From contig CAKUYM010000011.1 of the NCBI GenBank assembly GCA_934716785.1, positions 1-34,764 of the forward strand: a DNA stretch of 34,764 bases, written 5' to 3'. Each line of letters starts with the position of its first letter. Position 1 is the first letter of the stretch. Below, piece by piece: positions 17,801 through 25,733 of this stretch. A program made the position numbers and the translations under genes. Below the pieces are notes generated by a model. It saw nothing but the letters and a program-made list of their open reading frames with translations. It made no database searches and was not told the DNA's origin. The DNA comes from an uncultured Bacteroides sp. (GTDB lineage: Bacteria > Bacteroidota > Bacteroidia > Bacteroidales > Bacteroidaceae).

Positions 17801-18843
17801 AAAAGGCAAGGCATGGCGAGAAGCAGGACAAGAATAGCAATCATTTTATGGATGTAGGCACTCTTCTTGCCGATGAACTTTTGAGATTGCACGAATCTAA
17901 ACTCGTTGTTGATGATAAAAGGAATACAATTTCGTTCTTGATATCGGCTGGAAAACCTCTTCCAGAGACTCAGACGGAAGCGGTGGGTGATGTGGAGCAG
18001 CAGTCGCTATCAGAATTTTATGCGGATTATATGGAGCAGCAATCATTGGATGATTTTGCGGAAGGGGAGTATCTGCCTCACGCTCCATTGGTCTATCTGG
18101 CGGATGCGGATAAGGAAATGACCAATTTCATAAGAAAGGTTTGCGCACCGTCTTTAAAGGTGATACCTTTTCTTTCGGCAGAAGAGTTATATAATGAGGT
18201 CCTTCAAGTCAAGCCGAAATTGATTATTTCGGAAGTTGTTTTTGACGGTGAAAAGCAGGGGTTGGAACTCTGCCGGAAAATTAAGGAAAATGATGCGCTG
18301 AGTGATATTCCTTTTCTGTTTCTTACCACATATACGTCAGATGCGGATAAGGAAATGGGATACGAAGCCAACTGTGACGCTTATGTGTTCAAACCTTTTG
18401 ACATAAGTTTGTTAAAGAAAAGAATCCTGACTCTTGTAGAGAATCAGGAGAATATGCGCAAGAAGATTAAGAGGGAGTTTATTACCAATCCGCAAGAAAT
18501 CGAGATGCAGTCATCGGACGAGATATTCCTGGCTAAGTGCATGGGCATCATAGAGAAAAATATGGAGAATGAGAATTTCAATGTGGAGACTTTTGCCGAG
18601 GCGGTACATTTAAGTACTTCAATGCTTTATAGAAGAATAAAAGATATAACGAATTTGGGTCCCAATGATTTGATTAAAAGCGTAAGGCTGAAAAGAGCGG
18701 CGCAACTTCTTGCGACAGATGCTTTGCGTATATCGGAAGTTGCCGAGAGGGTCGGCTTTTTGGATGTGCGTTATTTTAGCACATGCTTCAAAAAGGAATT
18801 TGGAGTGACCCCCTCGCAATATCAGAAAAAAGGCAAGGAGTGA
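14875..18843 (+). CDS. Hybrid two-component system regulator with degenerate phosphorelay
   Basis: A 1,322-residue HTCS, the usual one-protein regulator of Bacteroides PULs. Order: signal peptide (1 to about 20); periplasmic two-propeller sensor (about 30-680) with repeated D-x-x-G/N-x-(I/L)W(I/V)GT blades; Y_Y_Y domain (about 705-770); membrane segment (about 780-802); HisKA/HATPase region (about 815-1045); receiver (about 1071-1185); AraC-type DNA-binding domain (about 1210-1318). The catalytic parts are eroded. Where HTCS proteins read ISHEFRTPL, this one reads IAYCIKTPL, so the phosphoacceptor His is Tyr826. The N-box region (Asn945) remains, but the first ATP-lid glycine motif is missing and the second reads DVGTLL (993-998). 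In the receiver the phosphoacceptor Asp is Glu1120 (LIISEV) and one metal-site acidic residue is Ala1078, while Lys1173 stays. The frame is uninterrupted and the DNA-binding domain looks intact. It likely controls the flanking PUL genes. Confidence 0.95.
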   Translation: MKKYFVLLLFLIFCCATVNCRLIDYSNRISKDLFDNNAISALTKDSKGFLWVATSSALVRFDGYSYLKVEGEGLDTLFNGRAAIYQLAFFSPETLWVCSSVGLFSYNIRTHHFEQQTELGRVRVNSIKRGNDAFYLNTSRGIVRYYPESKKIDRLFSLDKQSLVSAAEDMHGRYWVSTNRFLLRLPSLSCMEEAFDRGEAIPVDTIRRFSTNHRILIDSLNVMWMWDKESLTTARVSAKGQLEDMQSKSAEIIAICLLSDNNVVLCRRGQGNEILYRDESGRTVDTEKVFATFQYDDLANTTNVFYVDELEDIWIGTRNGLFMLPFGRRSNMHTITNDINNPVTLSHNTVSSIFVDKNNTIWIGTAYGLNRLQHKGDEIEVRQLIDNRASINHAQENKIEQIVIDSKGIMWLGTKKNIKFYNPATNVFFSKPDVESALEGNSFVRALYRDHSDNIWIGYQTGGLFVFDERKKQLERISSRIAGWDNCTAIQEDSRNTIWASSKTNGILKIVFNGERQEYETKLYRILRQNQTAVSVNCLYIDKYNNIWVGTDVGLYKFSEEKDSFIAMTLNEADDGNAQIVGIISDNRGNLWIASTKGIYKYNISELRSYFFSLYDGVLTRPGFVFSCNIDQNGIIYMSGVNGLTYFDPDEIMPDQTHYPVRFVDFKANNKSLDVGSAYLKDDLNFTDKVVLDHHTNQFSFSFLALTYNREDSNLKYAYKLDGVDKDWISIESSVPVISYNNLSPGTYVLNIRSTNLNGKWLDNTESLIVEIKPAFYQTWYFYTFLFICLLIVGWFVFRIWKAQIDIHIQKKTAQHKLDLYADIAYCIKTPLNLLKTPLNNLTRHYNAMSEEEIKYMFAVMLRNSNRLSLLIDQLIEFKQKSETVPALEAVKGDFIALAKTVCNGFSDLYAKKGVEISFSANVEKFAAVFDPQKMETVIFNLLFNVYGTALSGDRLAFKCMADGSQQTLTAVLEIQKARHGEKQDKNSNHFMDVGTLLADELLRLHESKLVVDDKRNTISFLISAGKPLPETQTEAVGDVEQQSLSEFYADYMEQQSLDDFAEGEYLPHAPLVYLADADKEMTNFIRKVCAPSLKVIPFLSAEELYNEVLQVKPKLIISEVVFDGEKQGLELCRKIKENDALSDIPFLFLTTYTSDADKEMGYEANCDAYVFKPFDISLLKKRILTLVENQENMRKKIKREFITNPQEIEMQSSDEIFLAKCMGIIEKNMENENFNVETFAEAVHLSTSMLYRRIKDITNLGPNDLIKSVRLKRAAQLLATDALRISEVAERVGFLDVRYFSTCFKKEFGVTPSQYQKKGKE

Positions 18844-18850
18844 TGTTCTG

Positions 18851-20758
18851 CTATTTGCTCCATGCCTTGATGGACGGTGGGGTATTAATTTCTTCCGTAG
18901 AAACAGATTCTGGTATAAGATATACTTTTATTGCTGCTTTCTCATCGGGTGCAAGTGTTGTTGTAAACCCTACCATAACAGTACCGGGATTTGCTTCGTC
19001 AAACCCGAATCTGGGTTGGGTGGACCATGTGTTCATCTTTACTTGTTTTCCTTCTACTTTTATTGTGAGTTTCTCTCCGTTCATGGACAGCTCTGCCGTA
19101 TTTTCACCTGTAATCTCCACGTTGGCGGGAGTTAGCATGGCCCATTTGGCTTCGGTAAAAAATGAATGGTTCTCAATTTCATCGCAAACTACCACATATT
19201 TGTCATCTGTGATAGCCACTCCTCTCAAATGCTTCTTTACGCTATTGCGGTCAATGCGGGAGAGATCGGTTGTCGCAAAAACAAAATTCTCATGGTCTCC
19301 GTAAGTGTCAATGCCGGCTCTTTCGGTAACAATCTGATTGTTGCCGTTGAAGGTCATGATATTATGTACGTCTTTACTGAAGCGTAAGACGTCCCATCTT
19401 TTACTATATTGGCTCCTGTCGCCTAAGTTTATTCCGTATTTGGTTACAGAGTAATAATTCTGCATGCCCAAATCTGTGACCCATTGGTTGGCTCCTCTGT
19501 ACATGACAAAGCCTCCAATGTCCATATGGCTGTGGTTGTGGGATGCCATGCCTCCTTTAAGTCCTACATATAGTTCGTCTTTACCTCCCCAGTGGTTTCG
19601 CATAATGGCAACGGGGGTGCTTCCTTGTCCTACATATAAACGCTTTTCGGGCTTTTTGAGATCCTTGAACGTGTCTGCCGATGCCCATAGCATCACTGAC
19701 GGGAGAAAGCGGACTTTATATATTTTGCTGTCATTGTCTCCCCGCTGCTGCATGACATTAAGTCTGTCCCACTCGCCCCATAGCAGTGATTGGTTGTTGA
19801 GGCGTGATGCAAACCAGAACATGGGGAAAGATAAGCTCCGGCTTACGCCGCAATCGGAATAAGCGAAATAGCCCATGTTTTGTGCAGACATTTGCAGGAT
19901 GTAGAATGGAGTTGCCATAAATCCGGAGTTGTCTGTCATTCCAAAAGAGGTTCCGTATAGATTTTCGAGCGCATTGATAAGAATTACGGCAAAAGCGGTT
20001 CCGTAGCTCCAGTAGGTATAGCCTTCCGGATAGTTTCCGTCCGGAAGGTATTCGTCAAGGGCCATTCCTTTGACTCGTTCCACAGACCTCTGAATAATCT
20101 TTCGTGAGCGCTCGGGGTTTATTTCATATGTAACCATTGCGCCCAAGGCCATGCCTGTATTGCATACGGCATTCCAATTATTTCTTTTCTTTTGCCAATG
20201 GAGGTATGCCTCGTCGCTTACAGTTTCCGGCATTGATTCATCAAGTCCCTTCTTGATGATAGCTTCGGTTATTGTCTTTTTCTCCGCCTCATTTAGTTCT
20301 TTATATAACCAATCGTAGCCGATAGACAGGGCAGAAGTCATTTCTGCCACACCTAAGAAATGTATGGGATGCCAGTGGTCAAATCGGCATACGTGTAGCA
20401 TTTCCTGTTTGGCTCGTTCCGCATACCGTTTGTCTCCTGTCATTCTGTACGAATATGAGAGGTAGTAGATTCTTTCAAAGGCCGTACGGGCAACTCGTAG
20501 AAAGAGGTCGCTGATTGGCTCAAATTCAACAGGAGGTTCTTCTAAAATCTGCTTGCTGTTTGCTATGATTGCATTATGTGCCCGTTTTAGGAAATCATTT
20601 GCTGCAATTTTCTTTTTAATCTCTCTTTCTCCGCCTTTGGAAAGAAAAAGGCGAGGATGAGGTTGGGTGATGTGGAACTGGGAATTATCGGCAAAAGCTT
20701 TTGATGGCAGTAGTGCCGCAAATGCAATAATGGTCAAAAAGGCTTTTAATTTTTTCAT
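18851..20758 (-). CDS. Heparinase II/III-like secreted protein
   Basis: A 635-residue protein with a signal peptide (about 1-23, FAALLPSKAFA). The N-terminal two thirds are helix-rich, as in the (alpha/alpha) toroid of the heparinase II/III superfamily, with RNNWN at 192-196 and DGNYPEGYTYWSYG further on. The C-terminal part is beta-rich and opens with H407-x-H409-x-H411-x-D413 followed by GGF, the conserved histidine/aspartate patch of the family. Characterised members are polysaccharide lyases cutting uronate-containing glycans, but many relatives are uncharacterised, so a lyase role is inference. Its stop lies 7 bp from the convergent HTCS stop. It is transcribed divergently from the GH2 operon out of a shared 329-bp region. 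Confidence 0.82.
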   Translation of the reverse strand: MKKLKAFLTIIAFAALLPSKAFADNSQFHITQPHPRLFLSKGGEREIKKKIAANDFLKRAHNAIIANSKQILEEPPVEFEPISDLFLRVARTAFERIYYLSYSYRMTGDKRYAERAKQEMLHVCRFDHWHPIHFLGVAEMTSALSIGYDWLYKELNEAEKKTITEAIIKKGLDESMPETVSDEAYLHWQKKRNNWNAVCNTGMALGAMVTYEINPERSRKIIQRSVERVKGMALDEYLPDGNYPEGYTYWSYGTAFAVILINALENLYGTSFGMTDNSGFMATPFYILQMSAQNMGYFAYSDCGVSRSLSFPMFWFASRLNNQSLLWGEWDRLNVMQQRGDNDSKIYKVRFLPSVMLWASADTFKDLKKPEKRLYVGQGSTPVAIMRNHWGGKDELYVGLKGGMASHNHSHMDIGGFVMYRGANQWVTDLGMQNYYSVTKYGINLGDRSQYSKRWDVLRFSKDVHNIMTFNGNNQIVTERAGIDTYGDHENFVFATTDLSRIDRNSVKKHLRGVAITDDKYVVVCDEIENHSFFTEAKWAMLTPANVEITGENTAELSMNGEKLTIKVEGKQVKMNTWSTQPRFGFDEANPGTVMVGFTTTLAPDEKAAIKVYLIPESVSTEEINTPPSIKAWSK

Positions 20759-20784
20759 GTCTGATCGTTAATAAATGAATGTTG

Positions 20785-20792
20785 CAAATTTA
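20785..20792 (-). promoter_or_regulatory. Probable -7 element of the heparinase-like gene
   Basis: Minus strand reads TAAATTTG followed by C, 26 bp before the start codon at 20758. There is no clear -33 element, which would fit an activator-dependent promoter. A palindromic TTTTGCAAAA lies just upstream at 20824-20833. Confidence 0.5.
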
Positions 20793-20937
20793 CTGTTCCA
20801 TATTGAAATGCAGGTTGGCTATTTTTGCAAAAGACATTAAGTATTGATGAAAATAAGATAAATTGCTGTAGAATGAAAGTCCTTTTGTAATATATTGATA
20901 TATAATTGATTGTTGAATGGTATGAATGTTTTTTCAT

Positions 20938-21013
20938 CTAAAAATTCAAGATTTGCAAAGGTGTGGAATGTGTATTTTCACTGCCAAACCACTAAATATT
21001 CAAGATTTGGAAA
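20938..21013. promoter_or_regulatory. Direct-repeat candidate operator of the PUL
   Basis: Two 22-bp direct repeats, 20938-20959 and 20992-21013, start 54 bp apart and match at 20 of 22 positions. Their invariant core is ATTCAAGATTTG (20944-20955 and 20998-21009). The downstream copy ends 23 bp before the GH2 -7 element, covering the place where an activator would replace a -33 box. Tandem direct sites are what an AraC-type DNA-binding domain uses, so the HTCS is the obvious candidate; that link is inference. Confidence 0.6.
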
Positions 21014-21036
21014 CAGCCATCTTTTTTTATTCCCTT

Positions 21037-21044
21037 TATATTTG
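21037..21044 (+). promoter_or_regulatory. -7 element of the GH2-receptor operon
   Basis: TATATTTG followed by C matches TAnnTTTG, 43 bp before the GH2 ATG at 21088. No TTTG lies at the proper spacing, consistent with a regulated promoter. Confidence 0.6.
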
Positions 21045-21087
21045 CGTCATTAATTATCTGAAGATTTAATGCTATAGAAAATCAAAT

Positions 21088-24000
21088 ATGAAGAAGCAGA
21101 TTATTTTATCTTGTCTTTGTCTTTTTTACCTTGTGACGGTTGGGGTGCACGCCCGGTCTTTTAAGCCGCGGAAGGCGAGAAATGAAATAACCATAAACAG
21201 GGAGTGGACATTTAATTATTTTCCTTCCGGCAAAGAAGATGTCTCGGTAGCCAAAGGCGATTATGATGATTCGCAATGGACAGCAGTGGCATTGCCTCAC
21301 ACATGGTCCACTTATGAAACGACTAAAAACAATCATCCTTATATAATGTATGCTTCCGAGCGTGAAGATCCGTATTGGTGGAATGGATGGGGTTACTATC
21401 GGAAACATCTTGTGATAGGAAAGGAACTTGAAGGGAAAAAGATTTTCATTGAATTTGACGGAGTGCAGAAATACAGTAAGGTATATTTCAATGGCACCTT
21501 GTTAGGAGAGCATAAAGGAGGGTATAATGGTTTTTATTTTGACCTGACTCCTTATGTGAAATATGGAGTAGACAACCTTCTGACTGTTGCCGTATCCAAT
21601 CGGCGTGATGATAAATTTGGAACGATTCCTCCGGCAACAGCCGGAAATTTTAATGTGTACGGAGGCATCTACCGAAGTGTGCGTATTGTGATAAAGAATC
21701 CCATATACATACCTTTTCAGGGTTCGTACGAACATGAGGGAGGAACTTTCGTGACAACCCCCATAGTGTGCAAGGACAGTGCGACAGTGAGCATCAAGAC
21801 CTACGTTCGTAACGAAAAAGCGGAAGTTAGGAAGATTGAGCTGAGGAGCATAATAACAGATGCGGATAGTAAGATCGTAGAGAGATTGTCATCTACAGCA
21901 ATCATCCGACCCGGTATGACACACGAATTTCTTCAGCAATCATCCCCTATCCGAAATCCCAAACTATGGAGTCCGGAGAGTCCTTATTTATATACGGTGT
22001 TTACAGAAGTGTGGACCGACGGACAATTGTGTGACACTTATACTTCGCCTCTCGGTTTTCGCTGGTTTCGCTGGAATTTTGCAGAAAACAAACTTATTGT
22101 CAATGGGGAAAAGATACATATACATGGCACAAATCGCCATCAGGAATATCCATGGGTAGGGGATGCGATGCCTCGCTGGATGACAGAGCGTGATATGATG
22201 GATATTCGCTATGGTATGAATTCCAACTTTATGCGTACTGCACACTATCCGCACGATCCGATGGTATATGATTTTAATGATGAGCACGGGATAATCACTG
22301 TAGTTGAGTCTCCTAATATAAAGCCTATAAATTTCGGGCGGGATATACAGGAGAAGGCTATGAGAGAAATGGTACGCCGTTTTCGCAATCATCCTTCTGT
22401 CTTCTTTTGGAGCGTAGGCAATGAAAGCAGCAATGCTGGTGATTCAAGATGGGTGTACGAAGAAGATTCTACGCGTATTATACACGAACGTAAAACAGAA
22501 AACTATGGCGATTATGTGACTCATCATGCTTCTAATCTTGACATGGAGAATCTACTTAGGGTGACAATCAGGGGATGGTATAATAAAGATGTAAAAGATT
22601 TGGAGCCTACAGACGCAAATGGAGTTGTCAAAAGCGGGCAATTTGCCGGCACTGAGGAGTGGCAACACAAGATGGCGCGGGTGGACAATGGCAGTATTAG
22701 AGGACGCATTGATAAAGATGTGGTGGGCTGGCTTTATGAAGACCATGGTTGTGACAGAATGTATAAAGATTCGCCACTACAAAATATCAACTATAAAGGC
22801 TGGGTTGATTTATACAGAATTCCCAAGTATATGTATTATTTGTGGCAGGCTAACTATTGCCGAAAGCCGATGGTTCATATTCAGCCTCATTATTGGCGGG
22901 AAATTTATCTTGGACAGAGGAAGGATATACAAGTAGACAGCAATTGCGATAAGGTTGAGCTGTTTGCAAACGGCAAGAAAGTGGGAGAACGGTATCCGTC
23001 CAAAGAAAACTTCTTTACAGTGACTTTTTCAGATATTACAATTGTTAAGGGAACATTGAAAGCTGTAGCTACACGTGGCAAGTCAAAGGTGGTGAGCACA
23101 TTGACCATGGCCGGAATGCCGAAACGCATTGTGTTGAAGGCGGAACGTGGTGTAATACCGGCTGATAGAAGTGGAATCGACATTATAACAGCGGATGTTG
23201 TTGATGACAAGGGTAATTCGGTTGTAGGTTTCAGTGAGCCGTTAATTTGGGAAGTTTCAGGAGAAGGAAAACTTGTGGGGCACAATGAATATCATACAGA
23301 TATAAACAAAACTCTTGCAGTAGAAGGAAGCGGCTATGTCGTTACTCCTGTTCCTAATGTGATACGTTCTACAAATAAAGTTGGAGTAATAACCGTGCGT
23401 GTGTCTTCACCCGGATTGCAAAGCGGAGAAATCAAAGTAAAAAGCGTTTCCGTAGACAGAACTGCATTCTGTGGTATAGAGGAACCTGTATTGTCTGATA
23501 AGGGTCGTATGGTTTCCATAGCGAAAGATGAGCAGTTCAAGGAAACGGTTGAATATGTTCAGGAAATGCAATATGTATTTAGTCCTACCCATATTCAGGT
23601 CTCTTCTTTGGCGGAATATGAGGAGATTATGCGTAAATATGTAACGGAACAAAATCCGCAAATGGATACAAAAACCTTTGAGTTCAAGACATTGGTTCAA
23701 CGGTTGGCTTCTTATTTGCAGGGCACATCCGGCGAACTGACTGAAGATGACTACAATTTTATTGCAAAAACATATAACGATCTTCGACTTCTTACAAGAA
23801 CTGTTGAAAGCCGGAATTTCCATCCGGATTACGCCAAAGAACTTATCCGCTATTATTCGCGTAGGCTTTTGACTGAAAACAAACTTATGGATATTGATGC
23901 TGAGCAGAAAAATATTCAGTCCATTCCACGCGAACTTGATATTCTGTTTATCCGCAATCCGCAGAAATCAAGTCAGGTGCTTCCTATTCAATATGGAAAT

Positions 24001-24210
24001 ACCACTTATCGCTATTCAGCGGTAGCTGCATCAATAGAGGAGGCTTTAAGACTTCTTCATCCGGAAAAATACGACAAGCTCTCGGCAAGCCAGAAGAAGA
24101 GCCTGCTTGACTATTTAGCTAAAATAAATCCTTCCATAAATAAAAGGCAAGACGGGTATGCAATCAAATTTGATACTCCTATTGCTATACCTCGGAATAT
24201 AAATATGTAA
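21088..24210 (+). CDS. Glycoside hydrolase family 2 protein
   Basis: A 1,040-residue secreted enzyme. Signal peptide 1 to about 22 (VGVHA), then a GH2 sugar-binding jelly-roll (VYFNGTLLGEHKGGYNGF), an immunoglobulin-like domain, a TIM barrel starting near LIVNGEKIHIHGTNRHQE, and C-terminal beta domains plus a helical tail of about 200 residues. The acid/base is Glu446 in SVGNESS. The nucleophile is not obvious: no SEYG or NEFG motif occurs. The candidate stretch reads LEPTDANG...GTEEWQH, then DVVGWLYEDHGCDR and NYKGWVDLYRIPK. GH2 includes beta-galactosidases, beta-glucuronidases and beta-mannosidases; specificity cannot be read here. First gene of a tight operon, 2 bp before the next gene. 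Confidence 0.9.
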   Translation: MKKQIILSCLCLFYLVTVGVHARSFKPRKARNEITINREWTFNYFPSGKEDVSVAKGDYDDSQWTAVALPHTWSTYETTKNNHPYIMYASEREDPYWWNGWGYYRKHLVIGKELEGKKIFIEFDGVQKYSKVYFNGTLLGEHKGGYNGFYFDLTPYVKYGVDNLLTVAVSNRRDDKFGTIPPATAGNFNVYGGIYRSVRIVIKNPIYIPFQGSYEHEGGTFVTTPIVCKDSATVSIKTYVRNEKAEVRKIELRSIITDADSKIVERLSSTAIIRPGMTHEFLQQSSPIRNPKLWSPESPYLYTVFTEVWTDGQLCDTYTSPLGFRWFRWNFAENKLIVNGEKIHIHGTNRHQEYPWVGDAMPRWMTERDMMDIRYGMNSNFMRTAHYPHDPMVYDFNDEHGIITVVESPNIKPINFGRDIQEKAMREMVRRFRNHPSVFFWSVGNESSNAGDSRWVYEEDSTRIIHERKTENYGDYVTHHASNLDMENLLRVTIRGWYNKDVKDLEPTDANGVVKSGQFAGTEEWQHKMARVDNGSIRGRIDKDVVGWLYEDHGCDRMYKDSPLQNINYKGWVDLYRIPKYMYYLWQANYCRKPMVHIQPHYWREIYLGQRKDIQVDSNCDKVELFANGKKVGERYPSKENFFTVTFSDITIVKGTLKAVATRGKSKVVSTLTMAGMPKRIVLKAERGVIPADRSGIDIITADVVDDKGNSVVGFSEPLIWEVSGEGKLVGHNEYHTDINKTLAVEGSGYVVTPVPNVIRSTNKVGVITVRVSSPGLQSGEIKVKSVSVDRTAFCGIEEPVLSDKGRMVSIAKDEQFKETVEYVQEMQYVFSPTHIQVSSLAEYEEIMRKYVTEQNPQMDTKTFEFKTLVQRLASYLQGTSGELTEDDYNFIAKTYNDLRLLTRTVESRNFHPDYAKELIRYYSRRLLTENKLMDIDAEQKNIQSIPRELDILFIRNPQKSSQVLPIQYGNTTYRYSAVAASIEEALRLLHPEKYDKLSASQKKSLLDYLAKINPSINKRQDGYAIKFDTPIAIPRNINM

Positions 24211-24212
24211 CT

Positions 24213-25730
24213 ATGAGAACAATACTGAAATACATCGCTTTTTTATCACCGGTGGCGGCAGTCTCTGTCTCGTGTGCAAAACAGAAGTCTGCTCGTCCCA
24301 ATATCCTGTTTGTCATTGCTGATGATCAATCTTATCCTGATGCGTCAATATATGGAAGTAAAATGGTGCACACTCCGGGGTTTGATTGGGTAGCCTCCCA
24401 AGGGGCACTTTTTCATAACGCTTATGCCACTTCTCCGGGAAGTAGCCCGTCAAGAGCCAGTATCCTGACCGGTATGTACCCTTGGCAGCTTGAAGAGGCT
24501 GGTACTCATGCCAGTTCATTCCCTGCAAAATATACCTGTTATCCCGATCTTTTAGCATCTGCCGGCTATCATGTGGGGTTTACGGGAAAAGGATGGGGAC
24601 CGGGTGATTGGGAAATTTCGGGCAGACAGCACAACCCGGCAGGTCCCGAATATAATGACAGTAAACTTGATCCGCCATATACGGGAATTTCTAAAATTGA
24701 CTATACGGCAAACTTTAAGCGATTTCTGTCAAAGAGAGGTAAAGGGCAGCCTTTCTGCTTCTGGCTTGGCGGGCACGAGCCTCATCGCCCGTATGAAAAC
24801 CTGTCGTGGGTAAAAGAGGGGGATAGCCTTTCAATGGCTGCTGTTCCGGGATTCTTGCCAGCTTCGGATGAAATAAAGGGCGACTTGCTTGACTATGCGG
24901 TAGAGATAGAATGGTTTGACAATCATTTGATGAATTGCATAAAAGAATTGCAGAGAATTGGAGAACTTGAGAATACAATTATTATCGTAACGGCAGATAA
25001 TGGAATGTCCTTTCCTCATGCTAAAGCGAATTGCTACGATGCCGGTATTCATGTTCCTTTGGCTATTTGTTGGGGAAAGAGAATAAAACCGTCACAAACA
25101 ATCGAACATTTGGTAAGCCTGGTGGACATTGCTCCTACTGTGTTGCAAGCCACAGGGATGAAGTCAGACGCTGCGTATGTAGGGAAGAATATTTTGCCTC
25201 TGCTTACCGGGAATCAGGCTGAATATACAAGCGATCGCATTTTTGCCGGACGCGAGCGTCATTCCTGTTCGAGGTACGGCAATTTAGGATATCCGATGCG
25301 TTGTCTGCGGTGGAAGAATTACTTGCTGATTCATAATTTCCACCCATTCCTTTGGCCGGCAGGTGATCCGCAAGAGTTAGGAAAGGACGACAAGTTGAAA
25401 GAGATGCATAAGGGATATTTTGATATTGATTCTTCTCCGTCCAAGGATTATCTGGTACTTCATCGCAAAGAAGAAGCGGTCGCTCCGTTTTTTGATGCGG
25501 CGGTTGCCAAGCGTCCCGAATATGAATTGTATGATTTGGCAAAAGATGCGGCATGTATGAAAAATATAGCGTTGGAGCCCGGTTGTGAAGATATTGTTGC
25601 CGAGATGAAGCGAATGCTTCAGGCTGAATTGGAAAAGACGCGTGATCCGCGTGTAGGTGATAATCCTGAAATATGGGAGAGCTATCCGCGCATAGTAGGT
25701 AAAATGAGAAAATTTCCTTATAATAGATAG
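24213..25730 (+). CDS. Sulfatase, SGSH-like (serine-type)
   Basis: A 505-residue family S1 sulfatase. It has a signal sequence with Cys21 (VSVSC) that probably makes it a lipoprotein. The metal-binding start is RPNILFVIADDQ. The modification motif S-x-P-x-R is S77-S78-P79-S80-R81, so Ser77 would become formylglycine through an anaerobic sulfatase-maturating enzyme. Further on: GKGWGP, GGHEPHRPYE, IIIVTADNGMSFPHAK, and a C-terminal GYPMRCLRWKNYLLIHNF segment. The order and wording resemble human N-sulfoglucosamine sulfohydrolase, so I place it near SulfAtlas S1_8 (inference from remembered sequence). It would remove sulfate from a sugar, possibly an N-sulfate or other exo-linked group. It lies 2 bp after GH2 and 3 bp before the next sulfatase. 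Confidence 0.9.
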   Translation: MRTILKYIAFLSPVAAVSVSCAKQKSARPNILFVIADDQSYPDASIYGSKMVHTPGFDWVASQGALFHNAYATSPGSSPSRASILTGMYPWQLEEAGTHASSFPAKYTCYPDLLASAGYHVGFTGKGWGPGDWEISGRQHNPAGPEYNDSKLDPPYTGISKIDYTANFKRFLSKRGKGQPFCFWLGGHEPHRPYENLSWVKEGDSLSMAAVPGFLPASDEIKGDLLDYAVEIEWFDNHLMNCIKELQRIGELENTIIIVTADNGMSFPHAKANCYDAGIHVPLAICWGKRIKPSQTIEHLVSLVDIAPTVLQATGMKSDAAYVGKNILPLLTGNQAEYTSDRIFAGRERHSCSRYGNLGYPMRCLRWKNYLLIHNFHPFLWPAGDPQELGKDDKLKEMHKGYFDIDSSPSKDYLVLHRKEEAVAPFFDAAVAKRPEYELYDLAKDAACMKNIALEPGCEDIVAEMKRMLQAELEKTRDPRVGDNPEIWESYPRIVGKMRKFPYNR

Positions 25731-25733
25731 AAT

